From Kitasatospora sp. NBC_00240 (GTDB lineage Bacteria > Actinomycetota > Actinomycetes > Streptomycetales > Streptomycetaceae), in the NCBI RefSeq assembly GCF_026342405.1, contig NZ_JAPEMU010000001.1, positions 1,426,001 to 1,490,000 on the forward strand: a DNA stretch of 64,000 nt, written 5' to 3'. The notes below the pieces were generated by a model. It was not told the DNA's origin and did not search any database. It saw only the letters and a list, made by a program, of their open reading frames with translations. Made by a program: the position numbers and the translations under genes. Of the stretch, positions 44,610 through 55,730 are shown one piece after another; the stretch's first letter is position 1, and the number at the start of each line of letters is the position of its first letter.

Positions 44610-45404
44610 CGGAACTCCTCATCGGGGGCGGCCGACTACGACGTCGGCCGGTGCAGTCCCGGACGCGCGGAGCCGCAGCGTCCGGGTGGAGCGGGAGACT
44701 CGATGACCCTGCATCAACTGTGCGGAAACGCCATCCTGTTGGGCGTGTCCGAGCAAGCGGAAGCGTTCCATGTTTGCGCGGCCATGTCATCTGGGCCGCA
44801 GCGACTTGGCCGAAACGCGCGTACCTCCCGAGTCAACTCCCGCACCGGGCAGCCGTCTCATGAGGAGCGCCGGCAAGGCATCCTCGAACATTTACCTGAC
44901 GTTTCGTCAAAGTTCTTGTCCACCAACGGATCCTGACGGGACAGCCCAGCGCGGCCCACGCCACCCCGGCGCCGATCGACCCCAGGGTCGGGGAGCCGTA
45001 CGGCCGACCACCGAACTCGGCTGCGGACCGGATGATTTCAAGCCGTCCGGGCCCACCGGACGAGCACGTGGCCAACGTCATGACGGCCGGATGCGGTGCG
45101 TAAGGGGTGCCCCGCCACACGCCTCACGGCTCGCGGCTCACGGCTCACGGCTCACGGCTCACGAGCGGTGGACGGACGAGCGGACGAACGAGCGGACGGA
45201 CGAGCGGACGGGCGGACGGGCGAATGTCACCCTCGACGTCGACCCGAGCGCGGAGCATCGTCCGGGGCATGCACATTTCAAGCCATCGGGACAGCCCGAA
45301 GGCGCCACTCGGCGAGCAGCAACCCGATCGAATCTGGATCCCCGTGTTGGATTCTTTGAGGTTTCTCCGGAGATCCGCCGTCAATCCTGTCGATAATTGA
45401 TGAC
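44610..45404. repeat. Intergenic region with 7-bp and 12-bp tandem repeats
   Basis: About 800 bp without a gene. 45123-45164 is six copies of CTCACGG (one with CTCGCGG). 45176-45211 is three copies of ACGAGCGGACGG-type 12-mers. The left part may carry the M4 peptidase promoter. A GATAAT at 45392-45397 lies 7 bases before the next ATG. Confidence 0.65.
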
Positions 45405-46001
45405 ATGAGCTTCGACGACGTTTCCCCCCTCCTCTCCCGATGGGACCCCGCCCCGGCCTCCTGGCAGTTGACCGACGGCGTTCTGTCCGTCCAGGCCGAC
45501 GCCCGGACGGACATCTTCACCAACCCGATGAGCGGTGAGGTGAAGCGCAACGCCGCCATGGCGCTGGTCGACCCGCCGGAGGGCGACTGGCAGTTCTCGG
45601 CGCGGGTCCGGGTCGGGTTCAAGGCTCCGTGGGACGCGGGCGCCCTGATCGTCCGGTCGGACGAGGAGCACTGGGCCAAGCTCAACTTCGAGCAGGCGCC
45701 GGACGGGGCACCGAGCGTCTTCTCGGTCGTCACCCGCGGGCGGTCGGACGACGCGGTGGCGGGGCCCGTCGCGGGCGACGCGCTGTGGCTGCGGATCAGC
45801 CGGATCGACGAGGCCTTCGCCTTCCATGTCTCGGACGACGGCTCCTCCTGGCGCCTGGTCCGCCAGTTCGCCCTCACCGGCCAGGGCGTGACCCGGGTCG
45901 GTGTCGAGGTCCAGTCGCCGGTCGGCGAGGGCTGCCAGGTCGAGTTCGACGACATCCGCCTCGGCCCCACCCGGCTGGCCCACCTCTTCGACGGACGCTA
46001 G
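45405..46001 (+). CDS. DUF1349 (concanavalin-like) domain protein
   Basis: Cytoplasmic protein of 198 residues without a signal peptide. The pattern WQLTDGVLSVQADARTDIFTNP, FSARVRVGFKAPWDAGALIVRSDEEHWAKLNFE and FHVSDDGSSWRLVRQFAL is that of DUF1349/YesU-like beta-sandwich proteins, which resemble carbohydrate-binding jelly rolls; biochemical function is not established. No ribosome site is present. GATAAT 7 bases upstream of the ATG suggests a leaderless mRNA, though a -35 is not clear. Confidence 0.85.
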   Translation: MSFDDVSPLLSRWDPAPASWQLTDGVLSVQADARTDIFTNPMSGEVKRNAAMALVDPPEGDWQFSARVRVGFKAPWDAGALIVRSDEEHWAKLNFEQAPDGAPSVFSVVTRGRSDDAVAGPVAGDALWLRISRIDEAFAFHVSDDGSSWRLVRQFALTGQGVTRVGVEVQSPVGEGCQVEFDDIRLGPTRLAHLFDGR

Positions 46002-46402
46002 GTCCAGCAGGGCGGGCACCGCCCCGTCCGACGCCCTGGCCATGGGTCCGGGTCGTGGGACGGGGCAGGACCCGCCCGCCGAAGGGTGGGCGCGGACGAA
46101 GCCCCGTCGCCGGAGAGCGCCGGTCGTGGCCCCCGGTACGCAGGTGAACGTCAGGCGGTCGAGGGGCTGTTGCCGTACGCGGCGGGGGTGGTCCGAACGC
46201 GCCCAGGGGCTCCACCCGGCGAGGCCCTGCCGCGCAACCGCACCCCCAGGCCCCCGTGGCCGGGCAACCCCGGCACCGGAGCGGCGGCCCACCCAGCGAC
46301 GGCGACCAGGGGATCCGGGCCCGCCGCTCCGAGGTGCGGCGTTCAGAGGGGCCGTGTTCAGGGGCGCGGCGTCAAGGGGTACGGCATTCAGAGGTGCAGG
46401 GT
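46002..46402. other. Intergenic region with a degenerate ~15-bp repeat
   Basis: Between convergent genes. From about 46335 to 46410 there are loose repeats of the type GCGTTCAGAGGGGCC (variants with GTGTTCAGGGGCG, GCATTCAGAGGTG, GGGTTCAGCAG), running into the 3' end of the minus-strand hypothetical gene. Nothing else seen. Confidence 0.5.
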
Positions 46403-46972
46403 TCAGCAGTGGGCGATCGGCCCGACCGTGCCCCGCGTGCTCCGTACCGCGCCCGGCTCCCCGGGTGCCCCCTTACCACCGGGGCCCCCGGGCTCCGCCC
46501 AGGAACCGGCCCGGGCGTAGAGGGCGTACACGTTCGCGCCCCCCGCCCAGTACCGCCGGGGGTCGCCGTGGTCCCGCGCTGCCCCGCCGACGGCGGCCGG
46601 GCGGGGGTGGGGGAGGCCGCCCTGCACGGCGGCGCAGGGTTCGGCGGGGTGGGCGGGTGAGCGGAAGTCCTGCCAGAACTCGGCCACCGCCGTGGCGCCC
46701 GCCTCGACCACCGCGTCCCGGCGGTGCCGGCGGGCGGCCGGGGTCGAGGCCCGCCGCAGTGCGGAGGCGATCGCCTGCGGTGAGGTCAGCGCCCACTCGA
46801 CGAAGCTGTGGGTGCCGGCGCGGCCGTCGCTGTGCCGGATGTGCAGGGTGACGATCCACGGCGAGCAACCGTCGGGGCTGGCCCGTCGGGTCGGCCGGTC
46901 CGCGTAGGCGGTGCCGGGGAGCGACAGGTGGTGCTCCGCTCGCGGGACGAACGGGCCGGACGAGAAGGACAT
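46403..46972 (-). CDS. Hypothetical protein
   Basis: Predicted 189-residue protein starting MSFSSGPFVPRAEHHLSLPG, with GGAG 9 bases upstream of the ATG. The middle (WIVTLHIRHSDGRAGTHSFVEWALTSPQAIASALRRAST) has protein-like composition; the last 50 residues are Gly/Pro-rich and coincide with a degenerate DNA repeat, so the C terminus may be drifting. I recognise no family. Its promoter, 75-150 bp upstream, is a near copy of the araFGH promoter, which gives this gene a link to sugar control despite the lack of homology. Confidence 0.6.
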   Translation of the reverse strand: MSFSSGPFVPRAEHHLSLPGTAYADRPTRRASPDGCSPWIVTLHIRHSDGRAGTHSFVEWALTSPQAIASALRRASTPAARRHRRDAVVEAGATAVAEFWQDFRSPAHPAEPCAAVQGGLPHPRPAAVGGAARDHGDPRRYWAGGANVYALYARAGSWAEPGGPGGKGAPGEPGAVRSTRGTVGPIAHC

Positions 46973-47034
46973 GGTGTGCTCCGACGGTGCTGGGGAACTG
47001 CGACCGGTCGGGCGATTCACCAGAAGCGAACATA

Positions 47035-47117
47035 TTCAAACCCGATTGCACAATGACACTCGCTATCCAGTCTCGGCGTCAAGCCCCGCAACGGCGCCGA
47101 TATCCCTACGTAACCTT
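47035..47117 (-). promoter_or_regulatory. Promoter of hypothetical gene, copy of the araFGH promoter module
   Basis: Minus strand: AAGGTTACG (47117-47109 region), GGATATC (to 47099), GGCTTGACG (-35 TTGACG 47082-47077), 18 bases, TGTCAT (-10, 47058-47053), then a diverged operator TTCAAACCCGATTGCA written on the plus strand at 47035-47050. All blocks occur in the same order at 57085-57005. Confidence 0.7.
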
Positions 47118-47225
47118 CCGGCTGCCCCCTGGCCCACAATCCGTGGCTGATTGCGTCGGCCTGGTCACGCGCCGCGCACACCGACGGGTAGTACTGCCGG
47201 ACTTTGTCCAAGTTTGACGAATCTC

Positions 47226-47283
47226 TTGACATCGCGGGGGCGCGCTTCGAGACTCTCGGTCGACCACTTGTTTGCGCCAACAT
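47226..47283 (+). promoter_or_regulatory. Galactan-regulon promoter and operator A (GH43_24/GH30 genes)
   Basis: Plus strand TTGACA (47226-47231), 17 bases, GAGACTC, then 12 bases and the operator TTGTTTGCGCCAACAT (47268-47283), whose reverse complement is ATGTTGGCGCAAACAA. The same layout precedes the importer/GH35 operon at 57.35 kb. The mRNA leader to the GTG start would be about 400 bases. Confidence 0.72.
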
Positions 47284-47664
47284 GGCGGGACGGCCGTACG
47301 GACGCAGCAAGGGGCCACTCACCCCGGTCATCCCCCGCCTCAGCGGGCGGTGGATGACCGGGGGCTGCCAGGAAGTGGGCCCGGACCCGACCGGTTCGGC
47401 AAGCGCGGCCTCCCCACGAGGGCGTCCGCCCTCCCTAGCGCCGTACCAGAAGGTCCGCCCCACGCCCCCGACTTGAGCAGTGAACCCCACCCCCACCCAC
47501 GTTGCATGCACGGAGCGCGCCCCACCTCGTTCCCTGGCCCGGGAGACAGGGATTCGGGCAGCACTCCCCCACGCCGCGGAGCAGTTCCACCGCCCTGTCA
47601 TGTTTGCGATGCCACGGCCAGGAGCTCGTCCGGCGCATGCACCGGAGAACGAAGGTATGAGAAC
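47284..47664. other. Presumed long 5' leader of the exo-galactanase gene
   Basis: 380 bp with no supported gene between operator A and the GTG start. Frames here lack homology. It may be an untranslated leader or contain a second promoter. Confidence 0.35.
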
Positions 47665-49104
47665 GTGCCGAGATTGCGAACGATCCTGTTCAGCGCCGTG
47701 CTGGCGCTGGTCCTTCCGCTCCTTCAGGGAGTGGGCACCGCCCACGCGGCCACGGTGACGATCACCAACGGCACCCAGTTCAGCGACACCGCCGGCAATC
47801 CGGTCCAGGCGCACGGCGGCGGTGTCATCAAGGTCGGCCAGTACTACTACTGGTTCGGCGAGGACCGGAACGCCGACAACACCTTCCACTACGTCTCGGT
47901 CTACCGGTCCAAGGACCTGAAGACCTGGGAGTTCCGCAACCACGCCCTGACCCAGGCGGCGGACCCGGAGCTGGGCTACGCCATCATCGAGCGCCCCAAG
48001 GTCATGTACAACGCCACGACGCACCAGTTCGTGATGTGGATGCACAAGGAGAACGGCTCGGACTACGGGCAGGCCCGCGCCGCGGTGGCCGTCTCCAGCA
48101 CGGTCGACGGCAACTACAGCTACAAGGGCAGCTTCCGGCCGCTGGACGAGATGTCCCGTGACATCACCACCTTCGTGGACGACGACGGCACCGGCTACAT
48201 GATCTCCGCCGCCAACGAGAACCGGGACCTGCACGTCTACAAGTTGACGGCCGACTACACCGGCATCGACTCCCTGGTGCAGAACCTCTGGGCGGGCCAG
48301 TCCCGCGAGGCGCCGGCGATGTTCAAGCGCAACGGCGTGTACTTCCTGCTCAGCTCCACCACCAGCAACTGGGACCCCAACCAGCAGCGGTACGGCACCG
48401 CCACCAGTATCACCGGCACCTGGAGCGGCCTGACGGACATCGGCGACGGCGTCACCTACGGCACCCAGACCGCGTACGTGCTGCCCGTGCAGGGCACCGG
48501 AGCCACCAGCTACCTGTACATGGGCGACCGCTGGGGCGGCTCCTTCGGCAAGACGGTCAACGACTCCCAGTACGTCTGGCTGCCGCTGTCCTTCCCCACC
48601 GACACCACCATGACCATGGGTGCCTCGCCGCAGATCAACGTGAACGCCGCCACCGGCGTCATCACCCCGATGAAGGCCACCTGGGAGAGCCTGACGGGCC
48701 GCCAGAGCGGAAAGTGCGCCGACGTGGGCAACTACTCCTACGGCCCGAACGCCCAGGTCCTGCAGTGGGGTTGCGGCAACGGTGCCAACCAGAACTTCTG
48801 GCTGAAGAACCTCGGCACCGGCTACGTGCAGATCATGGCCCGGCACAGCGGCCTCTGCCTGGACGTCAGCGACGCCTCGACCGCCGACGGCGCGCTCGCC
48901 GTGCAGAACACCTGCAACGGCCAGACCTCCCAGCAGTGGCAGGTCCAGAAGGTCACCGGCACCAACTACGTCCGCCTGATCGCCCGGCACAGCAACAAGT
49001 GCCTGGACGTCACCAACCAGTCCACCTCCAACGGCACGGCCCTGGAGCAGTGGACCTGCGGCACCGGCACCAACCAGCAGTGGCTGCGCACCGTCACCCC
49101 CTGA
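47665..49104 (+). CDS. Secreted GH43 subfamily 24-like exo-beta-1,3-galactanase with CBM13
   Basis: Secreted enzyme of 479 residues acting on the beta-1,3-galactan backbone of type II arabinogalactan. After the signal peptide (TILFSAVLALVLPLLQGVGTAHA) the propeller starts with FSDTAGNPVQAHGGGVIKVGQYYYWFGE, as in the Phanerochaete exo-beta-1,3-galactanase. Typical of this subfamily, the usual GH43 catalytic-base Asp is absent; the acid is Glu215 in SREAPAMFKRNG, and Gln268 in YGTQTAYVLP occupies the place of the Gln that serves as base. A CBM13 trefoil follows from about residue 335 with RQSGKCADV, RHSGLCLDV and RHSNKCLDV. The start is GTG with AAGG upstream. The GH30 gene follows 107 bp later. 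Confidence 0.87.
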   Translation: MPRLRTILFSAVLALVLPLLQGVGTAHAATVTITNGTQFSDTAGNPVQAHGGGVIKVGQYYYWFGEDRNADNTFHYVSVYRSKDLKTWEFRNHALTQAADPELGYAIIERPKVMYNATTHQFVMWMHKENGSDYGQARAAVAVSSTVDGNYSYKGSFRPLDEMSRDITTFVDDDGTGYMISAANENRDLHVYKLTADYTGIDSLVQNLWAGQSREAPAMFKRNGVYFLLSSTTSNWDPNQQRYGTATSITGTWSGLTDIGDGVTYGTQTAYVLPVQGTGATSYLYMGDRWGGSFGKTVNDSQYVWLPLSFPTDTTMTMGASPQINVNAATGVITPMKATWESLTGRQSGKCADVGNYSYGPNAQVLQWGCGNGANQNFWLKNLGTGYVQIMARHSGLCLDVSDASTADGALAVQNTCNGQTSQQWQVQKVTGTNYVRLIARHSNKCLDVTNQSTSNGTALEQWTCGTGTNQQWLRTVTP

Positions 49105-49140
49105 CCCGCGTCACCCCCTGACCGGCCGCCCCGCCCCCAC

Positions 49141-49178
49141 CGACGCCCCTCCACCCCCCGTACGGCGGAGGGGCGTCG
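49141..49178. terminator. Hairpin between the two galactanase genes
   Basis: CGACGCCCCTCC / GGAGGGGCGTCG, a perfect 12-bp stem, 36 bases after the GH43_24 stop and 34 bases before the GH30 start. It may reduce, rather than stop, read-through into the GH30 gene, for which no separate promoter is visible. Confidence 0.6.
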
Positions 49179-49211
49179 TCGTACCCGCCCGCCCCCAGCC
49201 CAGGAGGACCT

Positions 49212-51656
49212 GTGTCCCCACGCAAGCAGTCGCCCGCCCGTAGCCGCAGGAGCCGAGCCGCAGTCGGCGCCGCCGCCGTCGCGATCGCCGCCCTCACGGC
49301 CGGCACCCTGGGTGCTCCGCCCGCCACCGCCGCCGAGGCGGCCGCACACGTCACCGTCCGCCTCGACCCCAGTTACCAGCAGCAGCCCTTCCAGGGTTGG
49401 GGGACGGCGCTGGCCTGGTTCGCCAACGTCACCGGCGGCTGGCCGGACGCCAAGCGCAACGAACTGGCCGACGCCCTGTACGGCGCCGACGGCCTCGGCT
49501 TCACCCTCGCCCGGTACAACATCGGCGGCGGCGACAGCCCCGAGACCCAGCCGTACCTGCGCACGGGCGCCGCAGTGCCGGGGTACTGGAACCGCCCCGC
49601 CGCCGACGCCCCGCCGCCCGGCGGCACCGAGCCCGCCAACTGGTGGGACCCGGCCGACCCGACGAACTGGAACGCCAACCCCGACCCGAACCAGCTCTGG
49701 TGGCTGAAGGCCGCCAAGACCCGCGGCGCCGACACCTTCGAGGCGTTCTCCAACTCCGCCCCGTACTTCATGACCAACAGCGGCCTGGTCTCCGGTGCGA
49801 CCAACAGCTGGCAGGACAACCTCCGCCCCGACCAGTACGACCGCTTCGCCGCCTACCTGACCGGGGCCGTGCAGCGCGCGCAGGCCGCCACCGGCGTGAC
49901 CTTCAACGCCCTCTCCCCGGTGAACGAGCCGGGGACGTCCTACTGGGGCGCCGGCGGCGGGCAGGAGGGCTCCCACTGGGACGCGGCCTCCCAGGAGCAC
50001 ATCATCACCAGCGTCCGCACCGCGCTGACCGGTGCCGGGCTCAGCACACCGGTGTCGGCGATGGACGAGACCAACTCGAACCTGTTCCGGGACGACTGGG
50101 ACGCCTACAGCGCCCCGGCCCGCGCCGCCGTCGGCAAGCTGAACACCCACACGTACAGCACCGGTGGCAGAACCGGGGCACGCGACATCGCCAAGGGCAC
50201 CGGCAAGCCGCTGTGGATGTCCGAGGTCGACCTGGGCGGCGGCGTCCCGCAGAGCTTCACCGACATGTCGCCGGCCCTCACCTTCGCCCAGCACATCAAC
50301 GACGACATCAGGGAGCTGGAGCCCAGCGCCTGGGTGATGTGGCAGGCCGTCGAAGACTACACCAACATGACGCCCGGTCACGAAGACTCCAACTGGGGCC
50401 TGATCCAGACCGACCTCAAGTCCACCGATCCGGCCGCCGAGCCCCTGCGCCTGAACAAGAAGTACTGGGCGATGGCCAACTACAGCCGGTTCATCCGGCC
50501 GGGCGCCAACGTGATCGGGAGCGACTCCACGAACACGCTCGCGGCACTGCGGCCCGGCGGCGCGGGCGCGGTGGCCGTCTACACCAACTCCACCGGCGCC
50601 GACCAGACCGTCACCCTCGACCTGGGGGCCTTCCAGACCGTCGACACCGCCACCCCGGTGCAGCGGTGGACCACCGACGCCGGCAAGAACCTGCAGCGGG
50701 ACGGCGACCTGACGGCCACCGCCGCCAAGACGCTCACCGCGACGGTGAGCCCCGGCTCGGTGACCACCTTCGTCATCCCGGGCGCCACCGGCGTCGACAG
50801 CTCGGTCTCGACGGATCCGACCACCCAGGTCCGGCAGTTGCTGAACGACAACGGCGGCCTGGCCCTGTCGGCCGGCGCGACCGCGACCGCCGCGCCCGTC
50901 CAGCACCCCTCCAACCCCACCGACACCGCCCAGCAGTGGAAGTTCACCAAGGTCTCGGGCACCTGGGAGAGCACGACCGCCTACCGTGTCACCAACGTCA
51001 AGACCGGCAAGGCGCTCAACGTCAACGCGGGCACGCTCGGCTTCGCCACCTCCGGCACGTCCACCCAGCAGCGCTGGATGCTCTCCACCACCGGTAACGG
51101 CCACAGCACGCTGATCAACAGCGCGACGGGCTCCCTGCTGGACGTCTCGGGTGCCTCCACGGCCGACGGCGCGACGGTCGGCGTGTACAAGGCGACCACC
51201 GGCAGCAACCAGTCCTGGAACGTGCGCAGCGCCGCCCCCGACGCCTGGAAGGCTCTGCGGGTGCGCAGCAGCAACAAGTGCGTCGACGTCCAGGGTTCCT
51301 CCACCGCGGACGGCGCGCCGACCCTGCAGTACAACTGCGCCGGCGCCTCGAACCAGAAGTGGTCCCTGCGGGCCGCGAGCCCCGGCTACGTGAACCTGGT
51401 GGGCCTGCAGAGCGGCAAGTGCCTGGACGTCTCGGGTGCCTCCACCGCCGACAACGCCGCCGTACTCCTCTACGGCTGCAACGGGGGCACCAACCAGGAG
51501 TGGTCGGTGCGCACCACCGCCACCGGCTACGTGACCCTGCTGGCCCGGCACAGCGGCAAGTGCCTGGACGTCTCCGGCGGCTCCCTGAACAACAACGCCC
51601 CGCTCGTCCAGAGCCCGTGCAGCGGGAGCACCAGCCAGCAGATCAAGGTCGGCTGA
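49212..51656 (+). CDS. Secreted GH30 endo-beta-1,6-galactanase-like enzyme with CBM13-type domains
   Basis: Secreted GH30 enzyme of 814 residues. Signal peptide, then YQQQPFQGWGTALAWFANV and FTLARYNIGGGDSP, typical of the beta-1,6-galactanase branch (GH30_5). Acid/base Glu239 in SPVNEPG and nucleophile Glu338 in WMSEVDLGGG are present; a C-terminal beta-domain (GAGAVAVYTNSTGADQTVTLDLG) completes the fold. From about residue 540 two ricin-type trefoils follow; the second has clear QxW repeats (SNKCVDVQG, SGKCLDVSG twice). Start GTG 49212 has AGGAGG 5 bases upstream. With the exo-1,3-galactanase upstream it would dismantle backbone and side chains of arabinogalactan. Confidence 0.9.
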   Translation: MSPRKQSPARSRRSRAAVGAAAVAIAALTAGTLGAPPATAAEAAAHVTVRLDPSYQQQPFQGWGTALAWFANVTGGWPDAKRNELADALYGADGLGFTLARYNIGGGDSPETQPYLRTGAAVPGYWNRPAADAPPPGGTEPANWWDPADPTNWNANPDPNQLWWLKAAKTRGADTFEAFSNSAPYFMTNSGLVSGATNSWQDNLRPDQYDRFAAYLTGAVQRAQAATGVTFNALSPVNEPGTSYWGAGGGQEGSHWDAASQEHIITSVRTALTGAGLSTPVSAMDETNSNLFRDDWDAYSAPARAAVGKLNTHTYSTGGRTGARDIAKGTGKPLWMSEVDLGGGVPQSFTDMSPALTFAQHINDDIRELEPSAWVMWQAVEDYTNMTPGHEDSNWGLIQTDLKSTDPAAEPLRLNKKYWAMANYSRFIRPGANVIGSDSTNTLAALRPGGAGAVAVYTNSTGADQTVTLDLGAFQTVDTATPVQRWTTDAGKNLQRDGDLTATAAKTLTATVSPGSVTTFVIPGATGVDSSVSTDPTTQVRQLLNDNGGLALSAGATATAAPVQHPSNPTDTAQQWKFTKVSGTWESTTAYRVTNVKTGKALNVNAGTLGFATSGTSTQQRWMLSTTGNGHSTLINSATGSLLDVSGASTADGATVGVYKATTGSNQSWNVRSAAPDAWKALRVRSSNKCVDVQGSSTADGAPTLQYNCAGASNQKWSLRAASPGYVNLVGLQSGKCLDVSGASTADNAAVLLYGCNGGTNQEWSVRTTATGYVTLLARHSGKCLDVSGGSLNNNAPLVQSPCSGSTSQQIKVG

Positions 51657-51660
51657 CGGC

Positions 51661-51747
51661 GACGGCCGGGCCGCGGACGGAGTCCCCGTCCCCGGCCCGG
51701 CCGTCCCGGACTGCGGCGTACCCCCCGAGGGGGGTGCGCCGCAGTTA
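51661..51747. terminator. Double hairpin between convergent GH30 and LacI genes
   Basis: First hairpin GACGGCCGGGCC / GGCCCGGCCGTC (51661-51705). Second ACTGCGGCGTACCCCCC / GGGGGGTGCGCCGCAGT (51710-51745), 17 pairs including one G-T, touching the stop codon of the LacI-family gene. Confidence 0.75.
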
Positions 51748-52809
51748 TGCGTTCGCCTCCCGCGGGGCGCGGGCGGAGCTGGCCCGGACGACCAGCTCCG
51801 GGGTGACGGAGATCAGCCGGGTGGCGGGGCGCTCGCCGGCCGGCGCCTCGATCTGGTCCAGGAGGAGCGCGACGCAACTCCGGCCGACCTCCTCGAAGTC
51901 CTGCCGGACGGTGCTCAGCGGAGGGGCGAAGAACGCGGATTCGGGCACGTCGTCGAAGCCGACGACGCTGACGTCCTCGGGCACCCTGCGGCCGGCGTCG
52001 CGCAGGGCCAGCATCAGGCCGAGCGCCATGTGGTCGTTGGCGGCGAAGACCGCGGTGACGTCCGGGCGGGCGGCCAGGTCCTTGCCGATCTCGTAGCCGG
52101 ACGCGGCGGTCCAGTCACCCATCGCGAGCGGCGGGACGGGCGCGCCGGCGTCCTTCAGGGTGGCGTGCCAGGCGGCGGCGCGGCGGCGGGCGGCGTAGGA
52201 GTCCTGCGGGCCGCCGATGTGCCAGACGGTGCGGTGGCCGAGGCCGAGGAGGTGCCGGGTCGCCGCCGTCGCGCCGGCCGCCTGGTCGGTGTCCACCGAG
52301 TGGAAGCGGCGCTCGGGGTCGCCGTCCGCGACGACCACCGGGACCCCGCCGGAGACGGTGAACCCCCGCCGGTCGAGGATCTGCGCCTCGACGACGATCA
52401 GGCCGTCCACGGCCTGCTCGGTCAGCTGGCGGACGGCCTGCTGCACCGCGTCCTCGGTCTGGGCCTCCGCGCAGACCACGTTCACCGAGTAGCCGGCGGC
52501 CTGGGCCGCGTGCGAGATGGCCGCCAGCGTGCGGGCGTTGCCCTGGGCGGCGAGGTCGAAGGTGACCACGCCGAGCACGTGGAAGCGGCCGAGCGTGAGC
52601 GCCCGGGCGGCGCTGTTGCGCTGGTAGCCGAGCATCCGCATCGCCGACAGGACCCGCTCCCGGGTTTCCGGCTCCACGTTGGAGCGGGCGTTGGCGACCC
52701 GCGAGACGGTCTGCGAGGAGACACCGGCGAGGGCGGCGACATCGGCCTGGGATGGAGGGCGCTGCCTGCCTCGGGTGCCGTCGCCGGGCGTCGTCGCTCT
52801 TCGTTCCAT
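51745..52809 (-). CDS. LacI-family repressor, probable galactan-branch regulator
   Basis: LacI-type regulator of 354 residues, paralogous to the regulator at 34.1 kb (shared VPEDVSVVGFDD, FAANDHMALGLM, TRHLLGLGHRT). The HTH reads ADVAALAGVSSQTVSRVAN, with Ser-Gln-Arg at the LacI specificity positions where the other has His-Gln-Arg, and hinge YQRNSAARAL. ATG 52809 has AGGAAGGA upstream. Seventeen bases before the start lies GTGTCTGCGTGAACAT, similar to the galactan operators, which suggests autoregulation and assigns it that regulon (inference). It could instead control the araFGH operon just upstream, whose palindrome is different. Confidence 0.88.
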   Translation of the reverse strand: MERRATTPGDGTRGRQRPPSQADVAALAGVSSQTVSRVANARSNVEPETRERVLSAMRMLGYQRNSAARALTLGRFHVLGVVTFDLAAQGNARTLAAISHAAQAAGYSVNVVCAEAQTEDAVQQAVRQLTEQAVDGLIVVEAQILDRRGFTVSGGVPVVVADGDPERRFHSVDTDQAAGATAATRHLLGLGHRTVWHIGGPQDSYAARRRAAAWHATLKDAGAPVPPLAMGDWTAASGYEIGKDLAARPDVTAVFAANDHMALGLMLALRDAGRRVPEDVSVVGFDDVPESAFFAPPLSTVRQDFEEVGRSCVALLLDQIEAPAGERPATRLISVTPELVVRASSARAPREANA

Positions 52810-52825
52810 GCCGGTCCTTCCTCGC

Positions 52826-52841
52826 GTGTCTGCGTGAACAT
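52826..52841. promoter_or_regulatory. Galactan-regulon operator C (LacI gene)
   Basis: GTGTCTGCGTGAACAT shares 12 of 16 positions with ATGTTGGCGTAAACAT of the importer/GH35 operon. It lies immediately upstream of the LacI-family start codon. Confidence 0.5.
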
Positions 52842-53061
52842 CGTAGCGGTGGGATGCGAAGGACCACGATGCGGGTGGGCGGGCCAAAAGGGAAGGCTGC
52901 CGGCCTCCCCGTCTGTGCGGACGGGAAAACCGGCAGCCTGTGGCGGTACGGCCGACCCTCGGCGGCCTACCGCCGATCCGTCCCCCCGCCGGCCGGGACC
53001 ACCACGACTACGGGGTGGCCCCTGGACGGCTCGGCGGGGAACGGAAGCGCGGGGTGGGGGG

Positions 53062-54089
53062 TCAGGCGGGGAGGCCGATGCGGCGTTCGCCGTTGCGGCG
53101 CTGCTGGATGACGACGGCGACGACGAGGAGCGCGCCCTGGGCGACGTTCTGCCAGAAGGCGTTGATGCCCTGGACGGTGAGGCCGTTCTCCAGGCAGCCG
53201 AGGAGGGCGACGGCGAGGAGGGTGCCGCCGATGCCGCCCTTGCCGCCCTTGAGGGCTGCGCCGCCCAGCGCCGCGGCGGTGATGGCCTTCAGTTCGAGGC
53301 CCTCGCTGCCGGAGGTGGGCTGGCCGGAGCCGGTGCGGGCGGTGAGGAGGATGCCGGCTACGGCGGCGACGACGCCGATGAGGGCGTAGACGGCGACGAG
53401 GTACTTGTTGATGTTGATGCCGGCGAGGCGGGCTGCGGTGTCGTTGCCGCCGATGGCGTAGACGTTGCGGCCGATGTCGGTGTACTTGAGGAGCAGGTGC
53501 ACGGCGAGGGCGACCACGATGAGGATCCACACCATGACGGGGAGGCCGGCGATCTTGCCGCGGCCGAGGAAGACGAAGACGTCGTTGTTGAGGACGTAGC
53601 CCTGGGCCCGGCCGTCGGAGATGAGCTGGGCGAGGCCCTTGTAGGCGGCGAGGCCGGCGAGGGTGGCGATGGTGGGATTGACCCGGCCGTAGACGATGAT
53701 GACGCCGTTGAGGATGCCGACGAGCAGGCCCACCCCGACGGCGGCGGCGATGCCGGCGAGGGCGTTGGAGCCGGCGGAGGTGAAGGCCATGGCGGAGACG
53801 ACGGAGGCGACGCCGGCCTGGGAGCCCACGGAGATGTCGAGGCCGCCGCAGATGATGACGGCGGTCTGGACGACGGCGAGCAGGCCGGTGATGGTGGCGG
53901 CCTCGGCGATGACCTGCATGTTGGAGACGCTGAGGTAGTTGTCGTTCAGCACGCCGAACAGGCCCAGGACCAGCACCAGGGCACCGATCAGGCTGAGGTT
54001 CTGACCGCCCAGGGAGGCCAGCGGGGAACGCTTGCGGGCCGGCTTGGCCGCGGGCGTGTCCTTCACGGCCTGGGAGGGGGTGATGGTGC

Positions 54090-54093
<4 letters not shown>
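53062..54093 (-). CDS. araH: Arabinose-type ABC transporter permease (AraH-like)
   Basis: CUT2 permease of 343 residues with about ten hydrophobic segments; AVIICGGLDISVGSQAGV is the signature, and GRNVYAIGGNDTAARLAGI the cytoplasmic loop. It homodimerises in known AraFGH systems. It starts in the ATGA overlap with the ATPase stop codon. Its C terminus (NGLTVQGINAFWQNVAQG...RRIGLPA) is the piece preserved in the remnant at 11.93 kb. Confidence 0.9.
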
Positions 54094-55673
<1,580 letters not shown>

Positions 55674-55730
55674 GACAGATCACCTCGATGACAAGTGGTA
55701 CGGGACGGAATGCCGGAGGACGGGGGTGCC

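Noticed and set aside
47268..47283. Reading this site as another arabinose-regulon (TTGTTAACGCTCACAA) operator
   Set aside because: TTGTTTGCGCCAACAT differs in the diagnostic right half (CCAACAT against TCACAA) and matches the importer/GH35 operator much better, including the spacing to its promoter.
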